Source of the DNA: Caballeronia telluris | Lineage (GTDB): Bacteria > Pseudomonadota > Gammaproteobacteria > Burkholderiales > Burkholderiaceae | Direction of reading: 5' to 3' | Length of the DNA: 64,000 bases | Assembly: GCF_001544495.1 (NCBI RefSeq) | Contig: NZ_FCNZ02000002.1 | Location: 248,001-312,000 of the forward strand | The notes under the pieces: model-generated | What the model saw: only the letters and a program-made list of their open reading frames with translations | Database searches by the model: none | What the model was told of the DNA's origin: nothing | Shown here: piece after piece, positions 42,927 to 49,773 of the stretch | Layout: each line of letters begins with the position of its first letter | How positions within the stretch are numbered: the stretch's first letter is position 1 | Program-made: the position numbers and the translations under genes

Positions 42927-43045
42927 TTTTTAAGATGGGCGAAATAAAATTTGTATTTGGATGTTACCGACGAACGAAAACACGCGACGATTCCGCGTCG
43001 CGGAGAAAAATTTGCATCGGTCCGGCCGTGGACACGGTCGCCCGA

Positions 43046-43282
43046 TCAGGCGTCCTGCTCCGAGCCGAGGTCGCGCTGATAGTCGATTCCTTCGCGGCGC
43101 ACGCCGCCCTGATTGTGCTCGCCATCGGGCGGCGCGTCAGGCGCGGGGCGGTTCTGACCGGCCGGATCGTGCGGCGGCGCGTCGGTGGATGGCGCGGGCG
43201 CGGGCGTTTCCTTGGTGGCGTCGGCGCGGGCTTCACGCTTGGACGAATGACGTGCGGAGCGTCGGAGTGCGGGGTGCCTCAT
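43046..43282 (-). CDS. Small hydrophilic Pro/Asp-rich hypothetical protein
   Basis: A 78-residue protein with a basic start (HPALRRSARHSSKRE) and a proline/aspartate-rich remainder (APSTDAPPHDPAGQNRP). No hydrophobic segment; probably disordered. GGAGG lies eight bases before ATG 43282, which is the main support for a real gene. Overlapping frames on both strands look less likely. No -24/-12 element is visible directly upstream. Confidence 0.45.
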   Translation of the reverse strand: MRHPALRRSARHSSKREARADATKETPAPAPSTDAPPHDPAGQNRPAPDAPPDGEHNQGGVRREGIDYQRDLGSEQDA

Positions 43283-43534
43283 GGGTGCCTCCAGGGCGAA
43301 GGCCGTCGTAGGAAGGGTCGGCGGCGACCCGTGTTCTGGCGAAAAAACGACCGGCGCCGCTCGCGCGTGCCGGTCATTGTTACGTCTTTCGTTGTAATGC
43401 CTACAGCATCCTTGGAAATTTCTTCAACACTTGCACTTTTTAGGGGAATGCGCCCTTTTTTTCCGTTATATCAGGCGATGCGTCGTGTTTATCGCGCGCT
43501 GTTTATCGCGTCGTTCAATGCGATGCCGCCATGT

Positions 43535-43741
43535 TTAGCGAACGTGCGGCGCCTCGTTCGGTCCGGGCGGCGGATCGCCTATCGGTTGTACCGGCGGCGT
43601 CGGCGGCTCGCGCGTCGGGTCCGGATTCGTATCGGGCGGGACCTGCGGCGGCGGAGTCGGCTCGTCGGGCGGCGTCACGGGCGGGTCGGGCACCTGCGGC
43701 GTCTGCGCGTGAATCGTGCGATCGAAAGCGGGATCGGACAT
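43535..43741 (-). CDS. Small proline-rich hypothetical protein
   Basis: A 68-residue protein dominated by proline (PPVTPPDEPTPPPQVPPD and similar), with Asp and Thr. It is disordered by composition. GGAG lies seven bases before ATG 43741, and a well-formed sigma-54 element lies ~85 bases upstream, which supports the call. Similar short P-rich proteins occur beside stress genes in Burkholderiaceae, but I know no function. Confidence 0.5.
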   Translation of the reverse strand: MSDPAFDRTIHAQTPQVPDPPVTPPDEPTPPPQVPPDTNPDPTREPPTPPVQPIGDPPPGPNEAPHVR

Positions 43742-43825
43742 GGCGGCTCCTGGTTGTTGTAGTGATGGTCGGACTCGTTGCGTCGAGGGCATCATGGCCC
43801 ATCGAGCGAGCCTGACTACTGCAAC

Positions 43826-43841
43826 AGCAAGGGGCATGCCC
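43826..43841 (-). promoter_or_regulatory. Sigma-54 promoter before the proline-rich gene
   Basis: On the minus strand: GGGCATGCCCCTTGCT, matching GGCAyG-N4-TTGCT with GG-N10-GC spacing. It is nearly the same sequence as the element at 41282-41297. Confidence 0.7.
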
Positions 43842-43921
43842 TTCAACATCCGCGCTGCCGAAAGCACCGCAGCCGACGTCGCGTCCTCATCTCATTATCG
43901 GCGGTGAAACGCCGGACTGCC

Positions 43922-43956
43922 AAAGAAAACGCCCGCGCATCTGCATGCGCGGGCGT
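43922..43956 (-). terminator. Terminator after the NtrC-type regulator gene
   Basis: Stem ACGCCCGCGCAT / ATGCGCGGGCGT with a CTGC loop; T-rich (TTTTCTTT) on the minus strand. Confidence 0.9.
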
Positions 43957-43994
43957 CGGTTCTGCGGGCGGTTTTGGTCTGCCGATTGAGCGCG

Positions 43995-45398
43995 CTAGGC
44001 GCTTCCCGAACCTGCATCGCCGAGTTCGCTCGCCTCGCCGACCGCAGCCTTGTTCGCGTCCTCACCGTACTCGACGAGCCGGTTATAGAGCGTCTTCAGA
44101 CTGATGCCGAGGATCTCGGCCGCGCGCGTCTTCACGCCGCCGCACTGTTCGAGCGTCGCGAGGATGAGCTGGCGGTCGGCTTCCGCGAGCGACGTGCCGA
44201 ACGCGATCGTCACCGCGGTTCCGGCCGAAGGCTTCGAGAGCGAAATCTGCAGCGGCACCGTGGCCGTGCTGTCCGATTCGGCGCCCGACATGATGTACGC
44301 GCGCTGCACGTAGTTCTTCAGTTCGCGCACGTTGCCCGGCCACGGGTACGACGCCAGCATTTCGCGTACGGCCGAAGGAAAGGTCTTCTTCGTGTTGTAG
44401 CGCGAATTGAGTTCGTCGAGGAACGCCTGCGCGAGCAATTCGACGTCCTTGCCGCGCTCGCGCAACGGTGGCAGGTTGATCGGGAACACGTTCAGCCGGT
44501 GATACAGGTCGAGGCGCAACTTGCCTTCGAGCACCGCCTGCTCCGGATCACGGTTGGTCGCGGCGATCAGGCGCACGTCGGTTTCGAGTTCCTTCGTCGT
44601 GCCGACGCGCATGAACATGCCGGTTTCCAGCACGCGCAGGAGTTTCACCTGAAGCTCGATCGGCATTTCGGTGATTTCGTCGAGGAACAGCGTGCCGCCG
44701 TTCGCGCGCTCGAAATAGCCCTTGTGCTGGCGATCCGCGCCGGTGAACGACCCGCGCTCGTGCCCGAACATTTCGGATTCGATCAGGTTCGGCGAAATCG
44801 CGCCGCAGTTCACCGCGATGAACGAATGCTTGCGGCGCAAGCTCAGCTCATGCAGCGTCTGCGCGGCGACTTCCTTGCCCGTACCCGATTCGCCGATCAG
44901 CAGCACGGAAGCGGCCGTCGGCGCGACGCGGCCGACCTGGTCGTAGACGGTCTGCATCGCGGGCGAATTGCCGAGCATGAGGCCGAAACGCCCCATGCGG
45001 CGCAGTTCGCCGCGCAACGTGCCGATTTCCGCCTTCAGGTCGCCGGGGCGCGGCAGGCGCGACAGGATCGCCTTCACGCGCTGCATGTTGATCGGCTTGA
45101 CGAGGTAATCGGTCGCGCCCATCTTGAGCGCGCTCACCGCCGATTCGACCGTCGCGTGGCCGGTGATCACGATGACCTCGACGCCGGAACGCGGATCGAG
45201 GTCTTCGAAGAGGTCGACACCGGAGCCGTCCGGCAGCTTCAGGTCGGTGAAAACGACATCGGGCGTCTGCCGCACGAGCTGGATGCGCGCCTCGCGCAGG
45301 TCGCCGGCCGTGGCAGTCGTCAGTCCGTCTTCGCCGATGATCGCGGCTAGTGCCTCGCGGGTACTGGGATCGTCATCGACAATCAATACATGTGGCAT
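43995..45398 (-). CDS. Orphan NtrC-family sigma-54 response regulator
   Basis: A 467-residue activator. The receiver domain (residues 1-~115) has Asp52 in VVFTDLKLPDG as phosphoacceptor and Lys101 in YLVKPIN. The AAA+ domain (~140-375) has Walker A GESGTGKE (169-176), the sigma-54-contact loop GSFTGA (216-221) and Walker B GTLFLDEI. A Fis-type helix-turn-helix ends the protein ([18 protein letters not shown]). GSFTGA replaces the usual GAFTGA. No sensor kinase is adjacent. It likely activates the sigma-54 promoters of this island. Confidence 0.93.
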   Translation of the reverse strand: MPHVLIVDDDPSTREALAAIIGEDGLTTATAGDLREARIQLVRQTPDVVFTDLKLPDGSGVDLFEDLDPRSGVEVIVITGHATVESAVSALKMGATDYLVKPINMQRVKAILSRLPRPGDLKAEIGTLRGELRRMGRFGLMLGNSPAMQTVYDQVGRVAPTAASVLLIGESGTGKEVAAQTLHELSLRRKHSFIAVNCGAISPNLIESEMFGHERGSFTGADRQHKGYFERANGGTLFLDEITEMPIELQVKLLRVLETGMFMRVGTTKELETDVRLIAATNRDPEQAVLEGKLRLDLYHRLNVFPINLPPLRERGKDVELLAQAFLDELNSRYNTKKTFPSAVREMLASYPWPGNVRELKNYVQRAYIMSGAESDSTATVPLQISLSKPSAGTAVTIAFGTSLAEADRQLILATLEQCGGVKTRAAEILGISLKTLYNRLVEYGEDANKAAVGEASELGDAGSGSA

Positions 45399-45582
45399 GC
45401 GTCTGGAGTGTTTAAAGCGTTGTCAGGTCACGCACCGCTTTGGGCGGCGCGGGCTTCTCTGGGCAGTCGTCGCGACGGCCAGGCCGAGCGCGGATCGGCG
45501 TCCTTAAACTACCCGCCGAAACCCGCTGAAAATGAAAAACTTGCCGATCGTTCGCACGACCAAATGGCGATGCGCATTGAAT

Positions 45583-45597
45583 TGGCAAAAATTGCCA
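45583..45597. promoter_or_regulatory. Inverted repeat upstream of the NtrC-type gene, possible activator site
   Basis: TGGCAA-AAA-TTGCCA, a perfect six-base inverted repeat in an AT-rich stretch ~185 bases upstream of the response-regulator start. It could be an upstream activator site or a self-regulatory operator. It is not a sigma-54 promoter, since the GG to GC spacing is eight. Confidence 0.4.
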
Positions 45598-45651
45598 TAC
45601 AACGAACCAATGGCGGAACGTTCTTTGATTATAAGGCTTTATCAAGATAAA

Positions 45652-45675
45652 GCGCACGCCCATGAGGACGTGCGC
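45652..45675 (-). terminator. Terminator after the DUF883 operon
   Basis: Stem GCGCACG / CGTGCGC with a ten-base loop, followed on the minus strand by TTTAT. An adjoining GCTTTAT-CAAG-ATAAAGC hairpin lies at 45636-45653. Confidence 0.6.
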
Positions 45676-45705
45676 CTGAGCCGACATAAAAGGGAATTGC
45701 GCGGA

Positions 45706-45945
45706 TTAGCTGCGCGGGAAATGCCACGCTTCAGGCGTTCCGCCGATCACGCCGCTGCCGTTGGTGTGCCCGGCCAGCGGCGCCGCGCTGGACGGCGTCA
45801 CGACCTTGCCGCCTTCGTCTTCCCAGCGATTCAGGTCGCGTGTCGCACGCTTTTTTGCGCTGTCCTGCGACTGCACCCATTTCCACGCGAGCACACTCCC
45901 GACGGCAAAGAGCGCACTGAAGATTCCGATTTTTGGTCGAGCCAT
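45706..45945 (-). CDS. Small membrane-anchored hypothetical protein
   Basis: A 79-residue protein with one N-terminal helix (IGIFSALFAVGSVLAWKWVQ) and a polar tail (KKRATRDLNRWEDEGGKVV, then a Gly/Pro-rich end). Function unknown. GGGAGA lies seven bases before ATG 45945. It is the last of three small genes (with DUF883 and a two-helix protein) likely sharing the sigma-54 promoter at 46778. Confidence 0.65.
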   Translation of the reverse strand: MARPKIGIFSALFAVGSVLAWKWVQSQDSAKKRATRDLNRWEDEGGKVVTPSSAAPLAGHTNGSGVIGGTPEAWHFPRS

Positions 45946-46020
45946 TATGTTTCTCCCTTATCGCTTGAAATCTGCATCAAAGAAATCCGGTATTGCGAGC
46001 CGCGTCGAGCGGAACTGAAA

Positions 46021-46338
46021 TCAGCGCGAAATCAGAATACCAAAGAAAAATCCGATGCCGGCCGCAATACCAAGCGATTGCCACGGATTGTCGCGGACGT
46101 ATTTTTCCGTGCAGTCGACGCCCGCGCGGTAGCGCGATTGCGCATTCGCCTGCGCGTCTTCCAGCGCGCCGCGCGCCGTGTCGACGTGGTCGCGCAGACG
46201 CGCGCGCAGCGCCTCGACGCCCTCGCTCGGCAGCGACGCCGAGAGGCGCAGCAACTCTTCCGAGTCGTTCAGCAGCACCTTGATGTCTTCGATGATCTTT
46301 TGCTTGCCCAAGGCAAGCTGGACAGTCGTCTGGTTCAT
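46021..46338 (-). CDS. DUF883 / ElaB-YqjD-type membrane-anchored protein
   Basis: A 105-residue protein: a long amphipathic helix (LLNDSEELLRLSASLPSEGV to AQANAQSRYR) followed by the conserved YVRDNPWQSLGIAAGIGFFF C-terminal anchor. This is the DUF883 family. E. coli ElaB and YqjD are sigma-S-dependent, inner-membrane-tail-anchored and bind ribosomes. Here the gene lies in a probable sigma-54 operon. A GAGGG lies upstream of ATG 46338. Confidence 0.92.
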   Translation of the reverse strand: MNQTTVQLALGKQKIIEDIKVLLNDSEELLRLSASLPSEGVEALRARLRDHVDTARGALEDAQANAQSRYRAGVDCTEKYVRDNPWQSLGIAAGIGFFFGILISR

Positions 46339-46386
46339 GTCGGGGGCCCTCGCTGTAGTTGATGTTGACGTGGTTTGCCGGCTGGC

Positions 46387-46731
46387 TCACTGCGGCTGTT
46401 CGGCCACCGCTGCGCCGCCCAGGCGCGAACGCAATCCGCGCACGATCCCGGCGAGGAGGAGCACGCTTCCCATCGCACCGAACACGATGCTCGTCACGTT
46501 CGACGCGCGCGAAAGCGTCGGCGTCCCGGCCGCGTACGCGAGCACCGCGCACATCAGCGACGTCACGAGCGCGACGGCCGCCCAGTGATAGATGTCGATC
46601 GGCTCGCCGGTCTGGAGTTCCGGCCGGTCGACTTTCGCCGTGCTCGGCCGGCCCGCGCGGCCCGTGCGGGCGCGCTTGGGCGCACGTTCGCGGGCGGGTG
46701 CGGAAATGTCGAAATTCAGGGAATCTTCCAT
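46387..46731 (-). CDS. Two-helix membrane protein, hypothetical
   Basis: A 114-residue protein. A basic, disordered N-terminal third (ERAPKRARTGRAGRPSTAK) precedes two hydrophobic helices (YHWAAVALVTSLMCAVLAYA and NVTSIVFGAMGSVLLLAGIV). Family unrecognised. Start ATG 46731 was chosen because it lies downstream of the sigma-54 element; longer in-frame starts would overlap it. First gene of the three-gene set with DUF883. Confidence 0.65.
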   Translation of the reverse strand: MEDSLNFDISAPARERAPKRARTGRAGRPSTAKVDRPELQTGEPIDIYHWAAVALVTSLMCAVLAYAAGTPTLSRASNVTSIVFGAMGSVLLLAGIVRGLRSRLGGAAVAEQPQ

Positions 46732-46777
46732 GGCGATTTGCCGGAAACGGCGTCTTCGATTGCAGGTAGCCATCCTC

Positions 46778-46793
46778 CGCAGCATTCGTGCCA
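46778..46793 (-). promoter_or_regulatory. Sigma-54 promoter before the DUF883 operon
   Basis: On the minus strand: TGGCACGAATGCTGCG; -24 half identical to consensus, -12 half CTGC for TTGC, GG-N10-GC spacing. The first gene starts 47 bases downstream. It is divergent from the activator gene at 47318. Confidence 0.72.
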
Positions 46794-46866
46794 GCTTTCC
46801 ACTCGGGCCTTTTCCGGAGCTCGGGCGCCCTCCTGACGATCGTTCGCTGATCGGCATGGGTAACAA

Positions 46867-47317
46867 TTACGCCGTCGCCGTGTAACTTCCGGCCGCCTGC
46901 GGCGAAGCTTCCGGTATGGGTCTCGTTTGTCTAATTTTGAGAGGGGTGGACCGATGCTCATTGCCGCAACGACGCTGCGAATGGTTAAATAGCGATATTG
47001 AGATAAGTCGCGCGCCCTTCGCGTCCATGGCTGCCGCATGCAGCCCGCATGGAAAAACGCGGGCATCGGGCACCGGACCGCGAAAACCGCGGATGCAGCC
47101 GGCAGGCGGAATCAACGGGGAATCATGGTTGAGCACGCAGTCCATCGGCCGTCCGGCTGATGGAGAGTGCGGCCCCGGCTCGCCGCGAAGGTCTCCGACG
47201 ACCCCATCTGCCACGCTCCGCGAGAGCGCTTTGGACGCCAGCCGGCACGCTTCTCTTGCCATGCCGGCCATCGTGCGTCGTCAAGAGCCCGACCAACATT
47301 TGCAGGACACAAGACAC
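46867..47317. other. Long leader/intergenic region before the activator gene
   Basis: About 450 bases upstream of the sigma-54 activator. An in-frame start as early as 46916 exists but encodes Cys/Arg/Pro-rich sequence with no domain, so I treat it as non-coding. It has a locally AT-rich patch (46975-47010) that may hold the promoter. No -24/-12 element for the activator itself was seen. Confidence 0.45.
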
Positions 47318-48385
47318 ATGGCGTCAACCGAACTGGACCCGCCGGCCGTCGCCCCGGGCGATACGCCGACGCACAAAAAACGCAGCGCGGGAGAAGTGCC
47401 GGGCCTGAAGTCTTATGGACTTTTGTACGGCTCGTCCCCGGTGATGCTGGAGTTGTATTCGCAGATCGAACGCGTGGCCGCAACCGACGCCACCGCGCTC
47501 ATCATCGGCGAATCCGGCACCGGCAAGGAACTGATCGCGCGCACGATCCACGATCACAGCGGGCGGCGCGACGCCCCGTTCATCGCCGTGAACTGCGGCG
47601 CGATTCCGGACAACCTGATCGAAGCCGAACTCTTCGGCCACGAGAAAGGCAGCTTTACGGGCGCGGTGCAGGGGCGTATCGGCTATTTCGAGCATGCGAA
47701 CGGCGGCACGCTCTTCCTCGACGAAGTCACCGAGATGTCGCCCGTGCGGCAAGTGAAGCTCCTGCGCGCGCTGGAGACGGGCACGTTCTTTCGCGTCGGC
47801 GGCAACGACCTGATTCATTCCGATGTACGCGTGATCGCCGCGACCAATCGCGATCCCGTCGCCGCCGTCAAGGAAAACGGCTTGCGCGAAGACCTGATGT
47901 ATCGTCTCGCGGTATTTCCGCTACGCGCGCCGCCCTTGCGCGAACGCGAGTCGGATCGCGAATTTCTCGCGCAGCATTTCCTCTCGGAGATGAATGCGCA
48001 GGAAGGCACGAACAAGGCGTTCAGCAAGCGCGCGCTCGACATGCTGCGCACGTACTCGTGGCCGGGCAACGTGCGCGAGCTGAAGAACACCGTGTATCGC
48101 GCGTTCATTCTCGCGGAGAAGACGGTCGAGATCGCGCATCCGCATCTTGCGTCGCGCGTGAAGAAGCCCGTCACCCAGGGCGACGCGATGAACGTGTGGG
48201 TCGGCACGCCGCTCGCCGATGCGCAGAAGCAGATCATCCTCGGCACGCTCAAGCACTGCGGCGGCGACAAGCGACGCGCGGCGAAGGCGCTCGGCGTGAG
48301 CCTTAAGACGCTGTACAACCGGCTCGGCGCGTACGAGAACGAAGGCGGCGATTCGGATACGCAAGGGCCATCGACCGAGAGCTGA
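47318..48385 (+). CDS. Sigma-54 activator lacking a sensory domain
   Basis: A 355-residue AAA+ enhancer-binding protein. Only ~35 residues precede the ATPase domain, so there is no receiver, PAS or GAF input. Walker A is GESGTGKE (64-71), the sigma-54 loop is GSFTGA (111-116), Walker B is GTLFLDEV, and the C-terminal Fis helix-turn-helix ends in [19 protein letters not shown]. Such activators (PspF, HrpR/S-like) are constitutively competent and controlled by partner proteins or by expression. Its recognition helix is nearly identical to that of the orphan response regulator 2 kb away. Confidence 0.9.
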   Translation: MASTELDPPAVAPGDTPTHKKRSAGEVPGLKSYGLLYGSSPVMLELYSQIERVAATDATALIIGESGTGKELIARTIHDHSGRRDAPFIAVNCGAIPDNLIEAELFGHEKGSFTGAVQGRIGYFEHANGGTLFLDEVTEMSPVRQVKLLRALETGTFFRVGGNDLIHSDVRVIAATNRDPVAAVKENGLREDLMYRLAVFPLRAPPLRERESDREFLAQHFLSEMNAQEGTNKAFSKRALDMLRTYSWPGNVRELKNTVYRAFILAEKTVEIAHPHLASRVKKPVTQGDAMNVWVGTPLADAQKQIILGTLKHCGGDKRRAAKALGVSLKTLYNRLGAYENEGGDSDTQGPSTES

Positions 48386-48417
48386 CCGGCACATCGCGCC
48401 CGGTGTGACGACATGCC

Positions 48418-48443
48418 ACGGCCAGCGCTCGCTGGCCGTTTTT
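48418..48443 (+). terminator. Terminator after the activator gene
   Basis: Stem ACGGCCAGCG / CGCTGGCCGT with a two-base loop and TTTTT following. Confidence 0.88.
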
Positions 48444-48487
48444 CTTCATACGCACTGGCGCGAAGCCGCGCACGCCGCTTTCTCCAT

Positions 48488-48503
48488 TTGCAATTTCTTG
48501 CAA
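48488..48503. repeat. TTGCAA pair upstream of the lipoprotein promoter
   Basis: TTGCAA-TTTC-TTGCAA: two palindromic hexamers ten bases apart, ~43 bases upstream of the -24 element. Possible activator or IHF-type site; its nearness to the promoter is unusual for an upstream activator site. Confidence 0.35.
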
Positions 48504-48544
48504 TTTTCCTTTTTGCGCTATTCATCGCTTGCTTCAAAATGCCC

Positions 48545-48560
48545 CGGCAAACGGATTGCT
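48545..48560 (+). promoter_or_regulatory. Sigma-54 promoter before the lipoprotein pair
   Basis: CGGCAAACGGATTGCT: -12 half TTGCT matches; -24 half GGCAA varies from GGCAC. GG-N10-GC spacing is exact. The first lipoprotein starts 88 bases downstream. Confidence 0.6.
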
Positions 48561-48647
48561 TAGGGTTCCGAGCTTTATCGGAGGGACCGGGGCAGATGCG
48601 CCGCCACATCGAAAGAATAAAGACAGGCAGACGAAGGAAAAAGCAAG

Positions 48648-49202
48648 ATGCAGACATCGGTTCAACGGCGCCGTTCGAGCGCCGTCGCGCTGGCCGCGAT
48701 CCTCACGGGCGCCATCGCGTGCTCCGGACTCACAGGCTGCAACTCGCTCTATAGCGAAGGCGCCACCGCCGGGGCCGGTATCGCGGGCGCCGCGATCGCA
48801 GGGTCGATCACCAACAACGCAGCGGTCGCGACCGGTATCGGGCTGGGCGCCGTCGCCGCGGCCCGCGCGGGCGTGCAGTACTCGCAGCGCGTCGTTCACA
48901 CCCATACCCAGGACAGCATCGCGAACGTGGCCGGGCCGCTCGCGGTCGGCGCCGTCGCGCCGTGGAAGGCGGTGCATTCGGTGCCGATCGAGGAAGACGA
49001 GAAAGGCCGCGTCACCGTGAGCCGCACGATCAGCAGCGGCACGCTCGACTGCAAGGAAATCGTGTTCTCCGTCGATCGCGACGCCACCGAGAACCGTGCC
49101 GCCGACACCGCTTTCTACGTCGCCTCGGTCTGCCGCGACGGCAACAAGTGGAAGTGGGCGTCGGCTGAACCCGCGACGCCGCGCTGGGGCGCCCTGCAAT
49201 GA
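48648..49202 (+). CDS. Glycine-zipper lipoprotein (first of tandem pair)
   Basis: A 184-residue lipoprotein: signal peptide ending in lipobox GLTGC-N (Cys ~31), a Gly/Ala-rich membrane-like segment (ATAGAGIAGAAIAGSITNNA), and a soluble domain with two cysteines that ends in WKWASAEPATPRWGALQ. It is paralogous to the next gene, whose tail is nearly the same. Function unknown; likely attached to the inner or outer membrane. GAAGGAAA precedes ATG 48648. Confidence 0.75.
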   Translation: MQTSVQRRRSSAVALAAILTGAIACSGLTGCNSLYSEGATAGAGIAGAAIAGSITNNAAVATGIGLGAVAAARAGVQYSQRVVHTHTQDSIANVAGPLAVGAVAPWKAVHSVPIEEDEKGRVTVSRTISSGTLDCKEIVFSVDRDATENRAADTAFYVASVCRDGNKWKWASAEPATPRWGALQ

Positions 49203-49708
49203 CCGGGCGCCTCGTCCTGGCATTCGCGGCCGCCGCCGCGAGTTGCGCGTTCGTGAGCGGCTGCGCGTCGTCGTCGATCGGCGCGGCGAGCGGAGCGGCG
49301 GCGGGTCTTGCAACTGGCGTGGTGACGAGCAATCCGGCGGTCGGCATCGGCGTCGGCATTGTCGTGCAGGCCGCGACCGACGAAGCCGTGAAGCGCGTGA
49401 TGAAGTCGCTGCACAAGGATCAGCAGGAAGCGATCGCGGTGACGGCGGGCGGTCTGACGATCGGCGAGACGCGGCCGTGGCACATGAAGCACACGCTGCC
49501 GGTCGAAAACGGCCACGGCGACGTGCGCGTGCTGCGCGAGTTCAACAGCGCGCTCGCGACGTGCCGCGAGTTCGCGTTTTCAGTGGTCGATGGCGACGAG
49601 GCCGGTGCGCCGCAAAGCTGGTTCCTCGCGACGACCTGCAAGGACCCGGGCGGCTGGAAGTGGGCGTCGGCGGAACCGGCCGTGGAGCGGTGGGGGAATT
49701 TGCAGTAG
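49199..49708 (+). CDS. Glycine-zipper lipoprotein (second of tandem pair)
   Basis: A 169-residue lipoprotein with signal peptide and lipobox FVSGC-A, an Ala/Gly-rich segment (GAASGAAAGLATGVVT) and a C-terminal domain ending WKWASAEPAVERWGNLQ. It shares this tail, the two domain cysteines and overall layout with the upstream gene, so the two arose by duplication. The start ATG overlaps the upstream stop (ATGA), implying translational coupling. Confidence 0.78.
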   Translation: MTGRLVLAFAAAAASCAFVSGCASSSIGAASGAAAGLATGVVTSNPAVGIGVGIVVQAATDEAVKRVMKSLHKDQQEAIAVTAGGLTIGETRPWHMKHTLPVENGHGDVRVLREFNSALATCREFAFSVVDGDEAGAPQSWFLATTCKDPGGWKWASAEPAVERWGNLQ

Positions 49709-49725
49709 ATTCGGTTCGCCCATAG

Positions 49726-49755
49726 AAAAAGGCAGTTCACATGAACTGCCTTTTT
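49726..49755. terminator. Bidirectional terminator between lipoprotein and ABC genes
   Basis: A perfect 14-base stem AAAAAGGCAGTTCA / TGAACTGCCTTTTT with a two-base loop; T tracts on both strands serve both converging units. Confidence 0.93.
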
Positions 49756-49773
49756 GATCGACGAAGCCGCGAA

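Noticed and set aside
42964..43236. Frame on the minus strand rich in Arg/Pro overlapping the small Pro/Asp-rich gene.
   Set aside because: It lacks a ribosome site, and the overlapping frame with GGAGG is more plausible.
45583..45597. TGGCA and TTGC together upstream of the response regulator, looking like a -24/-12 pair.
   Set aside because: The GG to GC spacing is eight, not ten; it is better read as an inverted repeat.
46916..47317. N-terminal extension of the sensory-less activator from an earlier ATG.
   Set aside because: The extra 134 residues are Cys/Arg/Pro-rich with no domain; the ATG at 47318 starts the conserved protein.
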